A stretch of DNA of 60,720 nt from Oscillospiraceae bacterium (GTDB lineage: Bacteria; Bacillota; Clostridia; Oscillospirales; Oscillospiraceae), in the NCBI GenBank assembly GCA_902784305.1, contig CACZUK010000014.1, positions 1 to 60,720 of the forward strand, written 5' to 3'. The position numbers and the translations under genes were made by a program. The notes beneath the pieces are model-generated. The model was not told the origin of the DNA and did no database searches. It saw only the letters and a list, made by a program, of their open reading frames with translations. Shown here piece after piece: positions 17,194 through 26,112 of this stretch (its first letter is position 1; each line of letters starts with the position of its first letter).

Positions 17194-18585
17194 TCAAATC
17201 TCCTGGGTCATGGTCTTTAAAAACTCCACCAGCTCCTCCATGTGCACCCCTCGGGAGGCCTTGAAGAGGACCACCGTGCCCGGCGTGACCACCTGCTCCA
17301 GCACGGCCTTGGCCTCCTCCTTGTCGGGACGGGCGTAGCACTCCGTGTTGGGGTTGGACCCGGCGCCCACGCAGATGTTCTCCGCCAGCTCGCCCACGGT
17401 GATGAGGATGTCGATGTTCTTCTGAGCCACGAAGCGGCCCACGCCCTCGTGGAGCACCGGCCCCAGGGTGCCCAGCTCCAGCATGTCGCCCAGAACCGCC
17501 ACCCGCCGCTTTGCGGGCATCTTGGACAGGGTGTCCACGGAGGAGCGCATGGACTGGGGATTGGCGTTGTAGGTGTCGTTAAGGATGGTGATGTTGTTGG
17601 CCCGGCGCAGAATCTCCATGCGCATCTTGGTGGGCACGAAGGAGGTGACGCCCTTGCGAATCTCCTCAATGGTCATGCCGAACCAGCTGCCCACCGCCGC
17701 GGCGGAGAGCACGGAGTAAATCATGTAGCTGCCCAGGCTGGGGATGTACTGCCGCCAGCTGCCCTGAGGCGCCTTGGCCTCCATGATCATGTGGTCGTCA
17801 AAGCCCTCGTCCAGCCTGAGGCAGCGGAAGTCGTTCTCCTCCCCGGCGCCATACCAGAGAATCTGCTGGCTGAGCGTTCCGTCCAGGGTGCGCAGCAGGG
17901 AGTCGTCGCCATTGAGCACGGCCACGCCTCTGCCGCCCATGCCGTTGAACACCTCGCTCTTGGCCCGGAGGGTGTTCTCCCGGCTGCCCAGGTTCTCGAT
18001 GTGGGCGTCGCCAATGTTGCTGATGACCGCCACGTCGGGGTTGGCCATCCGGGTCAGGTAGTCAATCTCCCCCAGGTGGTTCATGCCCATCTCCACCACC
18101 GCCATCTCGTGACGGCGGTTCAGGCGGAAGAGGGTCTTGGGCACGCCGATGTTGTTGTTGAAGTTGCCCTCCGTCTTGAGGACGTTGTACTTCTCCGAGA
18201 GCACGGCGGCGACCATATCCTTTGTGGTGGTCTTGCCCACGCTGCCCGTCACCGCAACCACCTTCACCTGGAACTTGTGTCGATAGTAGTGGGCCAGCTT
18301 GCCCAGCGCCAGCATGGTGTCCTCCACCAGCACATAAAACTTGTCGGGGTCATACTCCTCCAGCTCCCGGGAGGTCAGGGTCCCGTAGGCGCCGGCCTTC
18401 AGCGCCCGGACGATGTAGTCATGGCCGTCAAAGCGCTCGCCCACCAGCGGGACGAACAGAGAGCCGGTGCTCATGGTGCGGCTGTCCGTGTCCACCGCGC
18501 TGACCTGAATGTTGCCGTTGTCAAAGCTGCCCAGCAGCCGGCCTCCCACTGCGGTGAGGACCTCAGATAAGGTGATGGGTTCCAT
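17194..18585 (-). CDS. murF: UDP-MurNAc-tripeptide--D-alanyl-D-alanine ligase
   Basis: The last cytoplasmic peptide ligation of peptidoglycan synthesis, adding D-Ala-D-Ala to the UDP-MurNAc tripeptide. The 463-residue protein shows the Mur ligase ATP motif TGSVGKTTTKD (about residue 114), FNNNIGVP, EMGMNHLGEI and a DTYNANPQSM C-terminal segment. It lies 12 bases after ddl, so the enzymes making and using D-Ala-D-Ala are coupled. The 88-base gap to the next gene holds a 7-bp hairpin (17157-17163 with 17177-17183) without a T-run. Confidence 0.97.
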   Translation of the reverse strand: MEPITLSEVLTAVGGRLLGSFDNGNIQVSAVDTDSRTMSTGSLFVPLVGERFDGHDYIVRALKAGAYGTLTSRELEEYDPDKFYVLVEDTMLALGKLAHYYRHKFQVKVVAVTGSVGKTTTKDMVAAVLSEKYNVLKTEGNFNNNIGVPKTLFRLNRRHEMAVVEMGMNHLGEIDYLTRMANPDVAVISNIGDAHIENLGSRENTLRAKSEVFNGMGGRGVAVLNGDDSLLRTLDGTLSQQILWYGAGEENDFRCLRLDEGFDDHMIMEAKAPQGSWRQYIPSLGSYMIYSVLSAAAVGSWFGMTIEEIRKGVTSFVPTKMRMEILRRANNITILNDTYNANPQSMRSSVDTLSKMPAKRRVAVLGDMLELGTLGPVLHEGVGRFVAQKNIDILITVGELAENICVGAGSNPNTECYARPDKEEAKAVLEQVVTPGTVVLFKASRGVHMEELVEFLKTMTQEI

Positions 18586-18597
18586 TTCCTTCCCTCC

Positions 18598-19656
18598 TCA
18601 AATCCGGCTGCCCCGCAGGCGCAGGGACTCCCGGATGATGATTTCGCACAGCTCGCCGTAGCTGATGCCCGCCGCGGCCGCCTCCTGGGGCACCAGGCTG
18701 GTGGGCGTCATGCCGGGCAGGGTGTTGATTTCCAGGAACCAGGGCGTGCCGTCCTCGGTGACGATGAAGTCCGCCCGGGCGTACACCGCCATGCCCACGG
18801 CCCGGAACACCTTGCGGGTGTCCTCTGCCAGCCGCCGCTCCCAGCTCTCGGGGATGGGTGCGGGCGTGATTTCCTCCGCCGCTCCGGGCTGATACTTGTT
18901 GGCGTAGTCATAGAAGCCGCTCTTGGGTACAATCTCGATGGAGGGCAGCGCCCGGTCCACCAGATAGCCCACCTGAATCTCTCTGCCCTCGATGTACTGC
19001 TCCAGCACCACGTCGCCGCCCAGGGGGATGCACTCCTCAAGGGCCTGCACCAGCTCCGCCTTCGTGTTGGCGATGGACACGCCGATGGAGCTGCCCGAAG
19101 CCAGCGGCTTCACCACCACCGGCAGCGGAGTGCGCCGGGCAATAGCGGGGATGTCGGCGGCGGTGTAGCTCACCTTTTCCCAGGACGGGGTCTTGACGCC
19201 GGTGGGCACCACCAGCTTTTTGGTCAAATCCTTGTCCATGGCCATGGCCGCGGCCAGGAATCCGGTGCCGGTGAAGGGAATGCCCAAAGTTTCCAGGGTG
19301 GCCTGGATGCGGCCGTCCTCGCCGCAGGCCCCGTGGAGGGCCAGGAACACGATGTCCGCCATGCGGCACAGCTCCAGCACACCCTCACCGAACAGGGACT
19401 CGCTCTTCCACTTCCGGGCCGCCTTCAGCCCCTCCAAATCCGGCGGCTGACGGCTCACCTTTTTCCAGCCCGTGGGGATGGGCAGATTGAAGCACTCCTC
19501 CATGGCACCCTGGTGGTCCTCCAGTCCCAGGTACAGGTCCACCAGCGCCACCTCGTGGCCGCGGCCGCGCAGGGCCTCCGCCACCATCGTGCCCGAGGAC
19601 AGGGACACGTTGCGTTCATCGCTCAGGCCTCCGGCCAATACAACAATTCTCATCAT
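18598..19656 (-). CDS. ddl: D-alanine--D-alanine ligase
   Basis: An ATP-grasp ligase of 352 residues that joins two D-alanines. Visible features are LHGACGEDG, VVKPLASGSSIGVS, the KSGFYDYANKY omega-loop region and the metal site FLEINTLPGMT. The tyrosine-containing omega loop fits a D-Ala specific enzyme rather than the VanA/VanC ligases. Two ATGs lie in tandem; AAAGGAG is 6 bases from the first. It is the first gene of the long leftward run through murF to the M18 aminopeptidase. Confidence 0.95.
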   Translation of the reverse strand: MMRIVVLAGGLSDERNVSLSSGTMVAEALRGRGHEVALVDLYLGLEDHQGAMEECFNLPIPTGWKKVSRQPPDLEGLKAARKWKSESLFGEGVLELCRMADIVFLALHGACGEDGRIQATLETLGIPFTGTGFLAAAMAMDKDLTKKLVVPTGVKTPSWEKVSYTAADIPAIARRTPLPVVVKPLASGSSIGVSIANTKAELVQALEECIPLGGDVVLEQYIEGREIQVGYLVDRALPSIEIVPKSGFYDYANKYQPGAAEEITPAPIPESWERRLAEDTRKVFRAVGMAVYARADFIVTEDGTPWFLEINTLPGMTPTSLVPQEAAAAGISYGELCEIIIRESLRLRGSRI

Positions 19657-19695
19657 CCTACACTCCTTTGCTGGGAGAAATTTGCATACAGATTC

Positions 19696-19724
19696 ATTTT
19701 AGCATATGGGTGGAGGAAATACAA
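19696..19724 (-). promoter_or_regulatory. promoter of the ddl-murF operon
   Basis: TTGTAT (19724-19719), a 17-base spacer and TAAAAT (19701-19696) on the minus strand, about 40 bases before ddl. Confidence 0.7.
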
Positions 19725-19749
19725 CCGAAGATTCCCTTTTTCAGGGGTG

Positions 19750-19797
19750 AAAATGAACAAAATACCAGAACAGGAACCGAAATTCCTGTTCTGGTAT
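19750..19797 (-). terminator. candidate terminator of the kinase genes
   Basis: A perfect 15-bp inverted repeat (19762-19776 with 19783-19797, 6-base loop) is followed on the minus strand by a T-rich tract (TTTTGTTCATTTT). It would separate the hybrid kinase transcript from ddl, though it lies more than 400 bases past the kinase stop. Confidence 0.6.
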
Positions 19798-19952
19798 CCA
19801 AATCGCGGCCCGGCTCCCACGCCCCGGCCCCGAAATGGTGCAGGGAATGGTGGGAATCGCCCCAATTGCCCTTCTTCCGCAGTCGGTCGAGCGGCCACGA
19901 ACCCTCCGGGCGCTGCCCGGACAGTCCCCGCCGCGCGTGAGGGGAGAAAATG
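19798..19952. other. GC-rich spacer with no recognised feature
   Basis: No gene, repeat or clear regulatory site was recognised between the hairpin and the tandem repeats. Confidence 0.4.
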
Positions 19953-20223
19953 ACCTGAACAAAGCAGAGAATTTGTCCGAAACAGAGAAATCAGGCTGCA
20001 ATCAGCGTTTTTTCGCGATAATCTGTTCGTTCATCACCCGCGCTAGCTCCTCAGTGCAGAAATCGCCCTGAACATAGCAAAAACCTGCCCGAAACAGAGA
20101 AACAGGCCCAATCAGCGCTTCTTTGCGGTAATCTGTTCGTTCATCACCAGCACCAGCTTCTCAATGCTGAAATCACCCTGAACAAGGCAGAGAATCTGCC
20201 CAAAACAGTGAAAACAGGCTCAA
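19953..20223 (-). repeat. two degenerate tandem copies of the 3' end of the adjacent kinase gene
   Basis: Units of about 110 bases begin at 19999 and 20109, in register with the true gene end at 20221 (spacings 110 and 112). Read on the minus strand, the copies would encode GDFCTEELARVMNEQIIAKKR-stop and GDFSIEKLVLVMNEQITAKKR-stop, matching the real C-terminus DIDELVQVIHEQITAKKR-stop. Each copy is followed by a similar linker containing CTCTGTTTCGG and CTTGTTCAGG-like segments. The copies have no start codon and no upstream receiver domain, so they look like remnants of repeated duplication or collapse. Confidence 0.8.
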
Positions 20224-21849
20224 TCAGCGCTTTTTCGCGGTAATCTGTTCGTGAATCACCTGCACCAGCTCATCAATGTCGAAGGGCTTGGCCACATGCT
20301 CGTCCATGCCGAACTCCCGGCTTTTGCGCCGGTCCTCCTCCCTGGCGTTGGCGGACAGGGCAACAATGGGCAGCGCTCCCTTCTCTCCCAGGGCGCGAAT
20401 GGCCAGGGTGGCCTCGTAGCCGTCCATCACCGGCATCTGGATGTCCATCAGAATCAGGTCGAAATAGCCCGTCGGATGCTCCGCGACGGCATCCACCGCC
20501 TCCCGGCCATTGACCGCGCACTCGACCTCAAAGCCGGACTCCTCCAGCAGCGCTTCCGCCAGCAGCAGGTTGAGCTCCACGTCCTCCACCACCAGAATCC
20601 GGAGGGGACCGTCGATTCTGGGCTGGGCAGTTTCCCTCGGCGCGCTGGCCTCCTCCCCGGGCAGCAGAGGCAGGCTCAGGGCGATGGTGAACGTGGTGCC
20701 CTTCCCCTTCTCGCTCTGAACGGAGATGGTGCCCCCCATCCGGTCGAGCAGGTTCTTCACGATGGTCAGGCCCAGACCGGTGCCGAAGGTGCCGGATTGG
20801 GTGGAGGTCTCCTCCCGCTCGAAGGCGTTGTACATGCGCTCCAGAAAGGCGGGGGAAATGCCGATGCCCGTGTCGGCCACGGTGATGGTGTAGCCCATCC
20901 GCTCCCCCTGCGGCTCCGGGCTCTGCCGGGCCGTCAGAGTGACCGTCCCGTTCCGGGGCGTAAACTTCATGGCGTTGCCCAGCAGATTGCTCAGCATGCG
21001 GCGCAGGGCGCTGGGGTCTGCCAGAACCCGGCTCTCGTCCAGTGCCAGCTCCTCCCGCAGGCAGAGGTGCCGCTCCTCGGCCTCCACGCGGTAGGACTCC
21101 AGCAGCAGCTCCAGCTGGCCGCGCAGCTGAACCGGCTCATCTTTCAGGACAAAGCGGCCGCCCTCCAGCCGGTTCATCTCCAGCATGTCGTCGATGATGC
21201 ACAGCATTTGACGGCTGGAGAGCGCAATCTTGTCCAGATACTCCTCCAGCAGCTCCGGCTGCCGGAAGTGCCGCCTGGCCAGCTCCGAATAGCCGATGAT
21301 GGCGTTCATGGGCGTGCGGATGTCGTGGGAAATATTGAACAAAAAGTTGGTTTTTATCTCGTTGAAGCGCTTTTCCTCCAGCAGCTCCAGCTCCATGTGG
21401 TGCCGCTCCTCCTGACTGCGCCGCTTCTCGGTGACATCGGAGAGGAACACATAGTACACCGGCCCATAACCGGGCAGCTGGGTGTAATGGCCGTAGTCCT
21501 CCACCCAGCGCAGCTCCCCGTCCCGGCGCCGGATGCGGTACTCCACATAGTCCAGGTTGTCGTTGGACCGGTCCGCAATCTGACGTTCGATGGAGGCCTG
21601 CACCCGGGGATAGTCCTCCGGGTGGACCATGCCCCGGAAGGTGTAGCCGGTGAGCGCCCGAAAGTCCTCCAGGCTCCCGCACCCGAAGATGCGCAAAACG
21701 GCCTGATTGACGTGCAGCAGCTCCTGCTCCCCTCCCTCCCGGTAAAGGAAGAATCCGCCCGGAAGCTGATCCCCCAGCCAAAGCAGGGAGGATAAATCCG
21801 GATTTGACGGGTCAAACCCAGCGATTGAGGTTTTTTCATGCTCGTTCAT
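20224..21849 (-). CDS. PAS-domain hybrid sensor histidine kinase with C-terminal receiver
   Basis: A soluble 541-residue hybrid kinase with no membrane segment. In order it has a PAS domain (about 30-140), a DHp domain with phospho-accepting His175 in SHDIRTPMNAI, a HATPase with an N-box (LLGNAMKF) and G-boxes (DTGIGIS, GTGLGLTIV), and a receiver with Asp469 in LILMDIQMPVMDG. The start is the ATG with GGAG 8 bases upstream rather than a TTG two codons earlier. It follows the permease-kinase gene by 38 bases, so the two are likely cotranscribed. Its 3' end is followed by two degenerate copies of itself. Its signal is unknown. Confidence 0.92.
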   Translation of the reverse strand: MNEHEKTSIAGFDPSNPDLSSLLWLGDQLPGGFFLYREGGEQELLHVNQAVLRIFGCGSLEDFRALTGYTFRGMVHPEDYPRVQASIERQIADRSNDNLDYVEYRIRRRDGELRWVEDYGHYTQLPGYGPVYYVFLSDVTEKRRSQEERHHMELELLEEKRFNEIKTNFLFNISHDIRTPMNAIIGYSELARRHFRQPELLEEYLDKIALSSRQMLCIIDDMLEMNRLEGGRFVLKDEPVQLRGQLELLLESYRVEAEERHLCLREELALDESRVLADPSALRRMLSNLLGNAMKFTPRNGTVTLTARQSPEPQGERMGYTITVADTGIGISPAFLERMYNAFEREETSTQSGTFGTGLGLTIVKNLLDRMGGTISVQSEKGKGTTFTIALSLPLLPGEEASAPRETAQPRIDGPLRILVVEDVELNLLLAEALLEESGFEVECAVNGREAVDAVAEHPTGYFDLILMDIQMPVMDGYEATLAIRALGEKGALPIVALSANAREEDRRKSREFGMDEHVAKPFDIDELVQVIHEQITAKKR

Positions 21850-21887
21850 ACTCAATTCTCCGCTCTCTGGAAGGCCCGCGGGGTCGC

Positions 21888-24800
21888 TCAGCCCCCGTGC
21901 TGACGAAGCAGCTTGTGAAGCGTCTCGTACAGCCGTTCCGGCTCCACGGGCTTGGACAGGTGCGCGTTCATGCCCGCCTGGAGGGAGCGCTGCACGTCCT
22001 CGTCGAAGGCGTTGGCCGTCATGGCGATGATGGGAATCTTCTTTGCGTCGGGGCGTTCCAGCGCGCGAATCTTCCTGGTGGCCCCCAGGCCGTCCATCAC
22101 CGGCATGCGCACATCCATGAGGATGGCGTCGTAGTAGCCCGGCTCGCTCTTCTCAAACATTTCCACGGCCACCTGGCCGTTGACTGCGCGTTCTCCCTCG
22201 ATTTCCTCCATGTCCAGCAGGTCCATGAGGATTTCGGCGTTGATGTCGATGTCCTCCGCCAGCAGGACCCGGTGACCGGCCAGAATGCCGCCCTCCTCCT
22301 CGCTCTCAGAGGTGTCATCGTCGCTCTGGGCTCCGGCGTCGGGGTTCTTTTTGTGGAGCACGTTCTGAATCTCCCGGGTCAGGGTGTCCGTAAACAGAGG
22401 CTTGCTCAGCAGTCCGTCCACTCCGGCGGCCCAGGCCTCATCCGTGGCCTCTTCCAGGCTGTAGCCGGTGAGCAGGAACACCGCCGTCTGTCCGTGGTCG
22501 TGGCGGCGCAGCTCCCGAATCAAATCAATTCCGTTCAAATTGGGCATCCGGTAGTCCGTCACGACCATCTGGAAGGGCGCGCCATGCTTCAGCTCCGCGA
22601 GGATTCTGTCCAGCGCCTTCCGGCTGTCGGTGCAGCCCTCGGCCTGAATGCCCACGTCGCTGAGCACCAGCTGGGCGTGCTGGCAGGCCACCTCGTCGTC
22701 GTCCACGACCATCGCCTTCAGATGGCTCAGGTCCAGATCGTGCTCCTCCCGGGCGCTGCGGCTGGAGGACTTCAGCATCACCGTGACGGTGAAGCTGGAG
22801 CCCACACCCTTCTCGCTCTCCACCTGGATTTCACCGTTCATCATCTCCACGATGTTCTTGGTGATGGCCATGCCCAGGCCGCTGCCGCCGTAGCGGTTCG
22901 TGGTGGTGGCGTCCTCCTGGGAGAAGGCGTCGAAAATCTTGGGGATGTAGTCCTTGTCCATGCCGATGCCGGTGTCGGTCATGGTGAAGCGGAGGGTGCG
23001 GTGCCCCTCATAGCTGCCAATCTCCTCGACGGTGAAGGTGACGGTGCCGGGCGCGTTGGTGAACTTCACCGAGTTGCCCAGGATGTTGATGAGCACCTGC
23101 TTGAGCTTCATATCGTCGCCCACATAGTACTCCCCGATGCGTCCGATGATGCGGCAGTGGAAGGTCAGGCCCTTATCCTGGCACTGGCCGTTGATCATCA
23201 CGTTGATTTGGTCCAAAAAGTCCCGGAAGGAGAACTCCTCGCTCTTCAGAACCATGCGGCCGGACTCGATGCGGCTCATGTCCAGAATGTCGTTGATGAG
23301 GCCCAGCAGATGCTTGGCGCTGCCCCCGATTTTCTCCAGCTGCTCCCGGGTTCTCGGGCTCAGGTTCGGGTCCTTGAGGGCGATGTTGTCCAGGCCGATG
23401 ATGGCGTTCATGGGCGTGCGGATCTCATGGCTCATATTGGACAGGAAGCTGGTCTTGGCCCGGCTGCTCTCCTCGGCCAGAATCTTCTCCACCTCCATCT
23501 GTTTCTCCCGCTTCTGCATGATGGAGTAGATGTCAAACAGCAGAATCAGCGCCCCCATAATCAGCACCATCTGCACGGTGCTGTCGATGTTGATGCTGCG
23601 GTTGATGCGCTCCATGCCCTTCTGGATGACCTGCTCCTCCTCTTCCTGTTCGCCCGGCTCCTCCTCCGGGTTCTCCGCCGCGGCGGTGTGGTATTCCTCA
23701 AACACCCGGGCCGTGACGCGGGCCGTGGACTGGCGCAGCCAGACCAGAGAGGTGAAGAGAATCAGGCCGAAGAGCACCATCCAGACCATGGTGGAGCGGC
23801 CCAGACGCCGCTGCCTGTCCGCCCGGAACACATGCCGGAAGAACACAAAGCCCAGAATGCTCCAGGTGGCCAGAATAAGATAGGATTCCGGGGAGAGTGT
23901 GCTGACATCCAGCATATTGGGCACCAAAAAGTAGAGGATAAAGGTGAAGGAAATCCCCAGTCCCAGAGCGCCGAACACCGTGTAAAACCGGGACTGATTG
24001 GCGCGCGCCTCCTTGAGGGCGCTGGCGGAGGTGTAGGCGTAGGCAATCGCCGCGCCCACCGTGGTCACGTCCACAATCCAGCTGATGGCCGTGCGGCCGA
24101 AGAAGGGCAGCACGACGGAAATCAGCATGGTGCAGGCGATGGCATTCCCGGGGACGCCGAAGCGGTTGAGCCTGCCCATCCAATCCGGGAGCATTTCGTC
24201 CTGAGCCAGCGCGTACATCAGGCGGCTGGAGGCCACATAGTTGCTCACCAGACCCGTGACGATGCCGCCCAGAGCCGTGACGCCCAGCAGCGCGGAGCCC
24301 AGATGACCCAGCACGGAGTGGACGGCGAAGAAGGTGGGCAGGCCCTCCAGGCCAGAGTGGCTGCCCAGATTGGCGATGTACTCCCACCAGCCCGCGTAGC
24401 CCGCCGGCTGCACCATGGCGGCCACCACGGCCAGCATCCCGTAGGCACCTCCCGCCGTCACCACCGCGATGGCCAGAATCCGGAAGGACTTTTGGGCCGG
24501 GAACCGGAACTCACTGGTGGAGTGGGAGATGGACTCAAAGCCCACATAGGCCCAGGGCGCCAGAGCCACGACGTTCATCATGCCGGAGAGGCCTTTGGGG
24601 CCCACAGCGTGGGGTCCGGAGAGCACCGCGGCCGGTCCGCCGGTATGCACAGACACCACGGTGAAGCACAGCGTGATGCCCACAAAGGTGATGAGGGCCA
24701 TGACCGACTGAACCACGCCTCCGGCGCGGCCCTGGATGCACAGCGCCCCGGCAATCACCAGCGCCAGCACGGCCGCCAGCACCTCGCCCAGGTAGATGTG

Positions 24801-25223
24801 GAACCCAGCCATCTCGTAGCCCAGTCCCCACTGGAGGGCGCTGCCCAGCAGATTGCGTCCAATCAGCGGCAGGGCAGTCGCGTTGGCCCAGATGATGGCA
24901 ACGTAGGTCAAAATCAGAAACCAGGCGCACAGAAAGCCGTGATCGCAGCCAAAGCACTTCTGCACATAGGTGTAGGAGCCGCCGCAGGACGGGTTCAGGT
25001 TCATCAGATAGTGGTAGTTCACGCCGATAATCAGCATGACCACCGCGCCGATGAGAATGCCCAGCACCGTGCCCAGCGGACCCGCCAGAGGCAGGAAGGT
25101 GGTGCCCGGCATCACAAAGGAGCCCCAGCCCACCGCGCCGCCGAAGGCCAGCGCCCAGGCGCCCAACGGCCCCAGATAGTGCCGCAGGCCGCCGCGCTGC
25201 TTGTTCGTTTCGTTTTTAGCCAA
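21888..25223 (-). CDS. amino-acid permease (APC) fused to a hybrid histidine kinase with two receivers
   Basis: A 1111-residue membrane protein. Residues 1 to about 450 form an APC-superfamily permease with about twelve hydrophobic segments, beginning FGGAVGWGSFVMPG. A further segment, an acidic loop rich in Glu (about 510-540) and another membrane segment (LIMGALILLFDIY) follow. Then come a DHp with His599 (SHEIRTPMNAI), a HATPase (GNSVKF, DTGIGMD, GSGLGMAIT), receiver 1 with Asp890 (VVTDYRMPN) and receiver 2 with Asp1037 (LMDVRMPVMDG). The start is TTG with GGGAGAG upstream. The permease half is probably a solute sensor, as in other transporter-linked kinases. Whether it still transports is unknown. 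Confidence 0.9.
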   Translation of the reverse strand: MAKNETNKQRGGLRHYLGPLGAWALAFGGAVGWGSFVMPGTTFLPLAGPLGTVLGILIGAVVMLIIGVNYHYLMNLNPSCGGSYTYVQKCFGCDHGFLCAWFLILTYVAIIWANATALPLIGRNLLGSALQWGLGYEMAGFHIYLGEVLAAVLALVIAGALCIQGRAGGVVQSVMALITFVGITLCFTVVSVHTGGPAAVLSGPHAVGPKGLSGMMNVVALAPWAYVGFESISHSTSEFRFPAQKSFRILAIAVVTAGGAYGMLAVVAAMVQPAGYAGWWEYIANLGSHSGLEGLPTFFAVHSVLGHLGSALLGVTALGGIVTGLVSNYVASSRLMYALAQDEMLPDWMGRLNRFGVPGNAIACTMLISVVLPFFGRTAISWIVDVTTVGAAIAYAYTSASALKEARANQSRFYTVFGALGLGISFTFILYFLVPNMLDVSTLSPESYLILATWSILGFVFFRHVFRADRQRRLGRSTMVWMVLFGLILFTSLVWLRQSTARVTARVFEEYHTAAAENPEEEPGEQEEEEQVIQKGMERINRSINIDSTVQMVLIMGALILLFDIYSIMQKREKQMEVEKILAEESSRAKTSFLSNMSHEIRTPMNAIIGLDNIALKDPNLSPRTREQLEKIGGSAKHLLGLINDILDMSRIESGRMVLKSEEFSFRDFLDQINVMINGQCQDKGLTFHCRIIGRIGEYYVGDDMKLKQVLINILGNSVKFTNAPGTVTFTVEEIGSYEGHRTLRFTMTDTGIGMDKDYIPKIFDAFSQEDATTTNRYGGSGLGMAITKNIVEMMNGEIQVESEKGVGSSFTVTVMLKSSSRSAREEHDLDLSHLKAMVVDDDEVACQHAQLVLSDVGIQAEGCTDSRKALDRILAELKHGAPFQMVVTDYRMPNLNGIDLIRELRRHDHGQTAVFLLTGYSLEEATDEAWAAGVDGLLSKPLFTDTLTREIQNVLHKKNPDAGAQSDDDTSESEEEGGILAGHRVLLAEDIDINAEILMDLLDMEEIEGERAVNGQVAVEMFEKSEPGYYDAILMDVRMPVMDGLGATRKIRALERPDAKKIPIIAMTANAFDEDVQRSLQAGMNAHLSKPVEPERLYETLHKLLRQHGG

Positions 25224-25446
25224 AGTTTCTCTCCCATTCCCCGCAAGGGGTCCGTCAGTGCTTCTGTTGCCGAAAAACCGGATAAATCGCCCCAGTAATC
25301 GGCTTTTTCAGCCGTTTTTTTCGTCCTTTTGGGACAGCTGCAAAACACGGCGATAATATTTCCGGCAAGCTCACGTTTTTCAAATGGGGAAAATTGTTTC
25401 CCTGCCGGAGCAGTCAAGGCGCAAGGGCAGCGCCGGTCAGATGCTC
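25224..25446. other. leader region of the permease-kinase gene
   Basis: No gene. A hairpin CGGCT/AGCCG at 25300-25314 is followed by seven T on the plus strand, pointing away from the kinase gene. A weak minus-strand promoter is possible near 25350 (TATTAT with a poorly spaced TTGAAA), but I am not sure of it. Confidence 0.35.
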
Positions 25447-25483
25447 ATGAAAAAGGCCAAACTCTGCCCGAAGGCAGAGTTTG
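25447..25483 (-). terminator. terminator after the HPt gene
   Basis: An 11-bp stem (25458-25468 with 25473-25483) with a stable TTCG tetraloop on the minus strand, then GCC and five T. It separates the HPt transcript from the permease-kinase gene. Confidence 0.8.
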
Positions 25484-25501
25484 CAAGGCTGCAGCGCCTC
25501 G

Positions 25502-25870
25502 TCAGCCCTGTTCGTACTGACGAATGCCGTCGATGGTGCGCTGATAGAGCGCGGCAATGGCGCTCAGCTTTTCCCTGACCTGCTCGTCGGTGTACTTGCG
25601 CGCGGTGCCGGGGCGGAACTCCTCCGCCAGCTCGCTGGCAGCCTCGGACAGGGTCACCAATCCCAAGTTGGCACACACGCCCTTCATGGCGTGAGCGCTC
25701 TCGAACATACCCGTGGCATCCAGCTTCTCCCCCGCCGCGGCGAGAGACTCCCCCACCTGGCTGCTGCTGAGCTTGCGGATGTAGCGGTCAATCAGCCGGT
25801 CCCGGCGCATAATCTTGGTCGCCTGCTCGTAATCGCCCCCGATGAGGGTGTAAAGCTCCTGAAGTGTCAT
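25502..25870 (-). CDS. stand-alone HPt (histidine phosphotransfer) protein
   Basis: A 122-residue all-helical protein with the HPt motif ESAHAMKGVCANLGL, in which His60 is the expected phospho-site and the following Lys and Gly are conserved. It has no other domain. HPt proteins carry phosphate between receivers in multi-step relays. Here it sits between a receiver-EAL regulator upstream and two hybrid kinases downstream, so it is the natural shuttle between them. The upstream region has TCCTCC on the plus strand, i.e. an AGGAGG-type site before the ATG. Confidence 0.9.
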   Translation of the reverse strand: MTLQELYTLIGGDYEQATKIMRRDRLIDRYIRKLSSSQVGESLAAAGEKLDATGMFESAHAMKGVCANLGLVTLSEAASELAEEFRPGTARKYTDEQVREKLSAIAALYQRTIDGIRQYEQG

Positions 25871-25950
25871 TTTTTTGTTCCTCCTTTATTCTGGCATCTC
25901 CGCACAGCGGCGCTTTTTCCGCCCTTTGACGCGGAGAAGTCTTGTCCATC

Positions 25951-26094
25951 TTTAGAGGTTGTATTCACAAGTGAAGTGCGCCAGATGGACGAGCAATTTT
26001 GCCGTCAATCAAGGCAAAATTTCGCAGGAATCCTTTGTGGATTTCAAGGGCCGTCCAGATGGTGTGCGGCACCTTGTGAATACAGCCTCTTAAA
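25951..26094. mobile_element. MITE-like element with terminal inverted repeats
   Basis: The left end (25951-25970) and the right end (26074-26093) are inverted repeats matching at 18 of 20 positions (core TGTATTCACAA). Further inward are paired blocks GATGGAC/GTCCAGAT and AATTTTGCC/GGCAAAATT, so the whole 144-bp unit can fold into one long imperfect hairpin. It has no reading frame and sits between the HPt gene and the receiver-EAL gene. It looks like a non-autonomous, transposase-dependent repeat. I see no second copy in this window and no clear target duplication. Confidence 0.65.
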
Positions 26095-26112
26095 TCAGCC
26101 CGTTTTGGCGCT

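Noticed and set aside
19953-20223. CRISPR-like or attC-like repeat array
   Set aside because: The period is about 110 bases, only two degenerate copies exist, there are no unique spacers of constant size, and the repeats are copies of a gene end.
21804-25298. A 1164-codon open frame on the plus strand
   Set aside because: It lies antisense to the permease-kinase gene, which has clear domains. The antisense product is His/Gln/Arg-rich with no recognisable motif.
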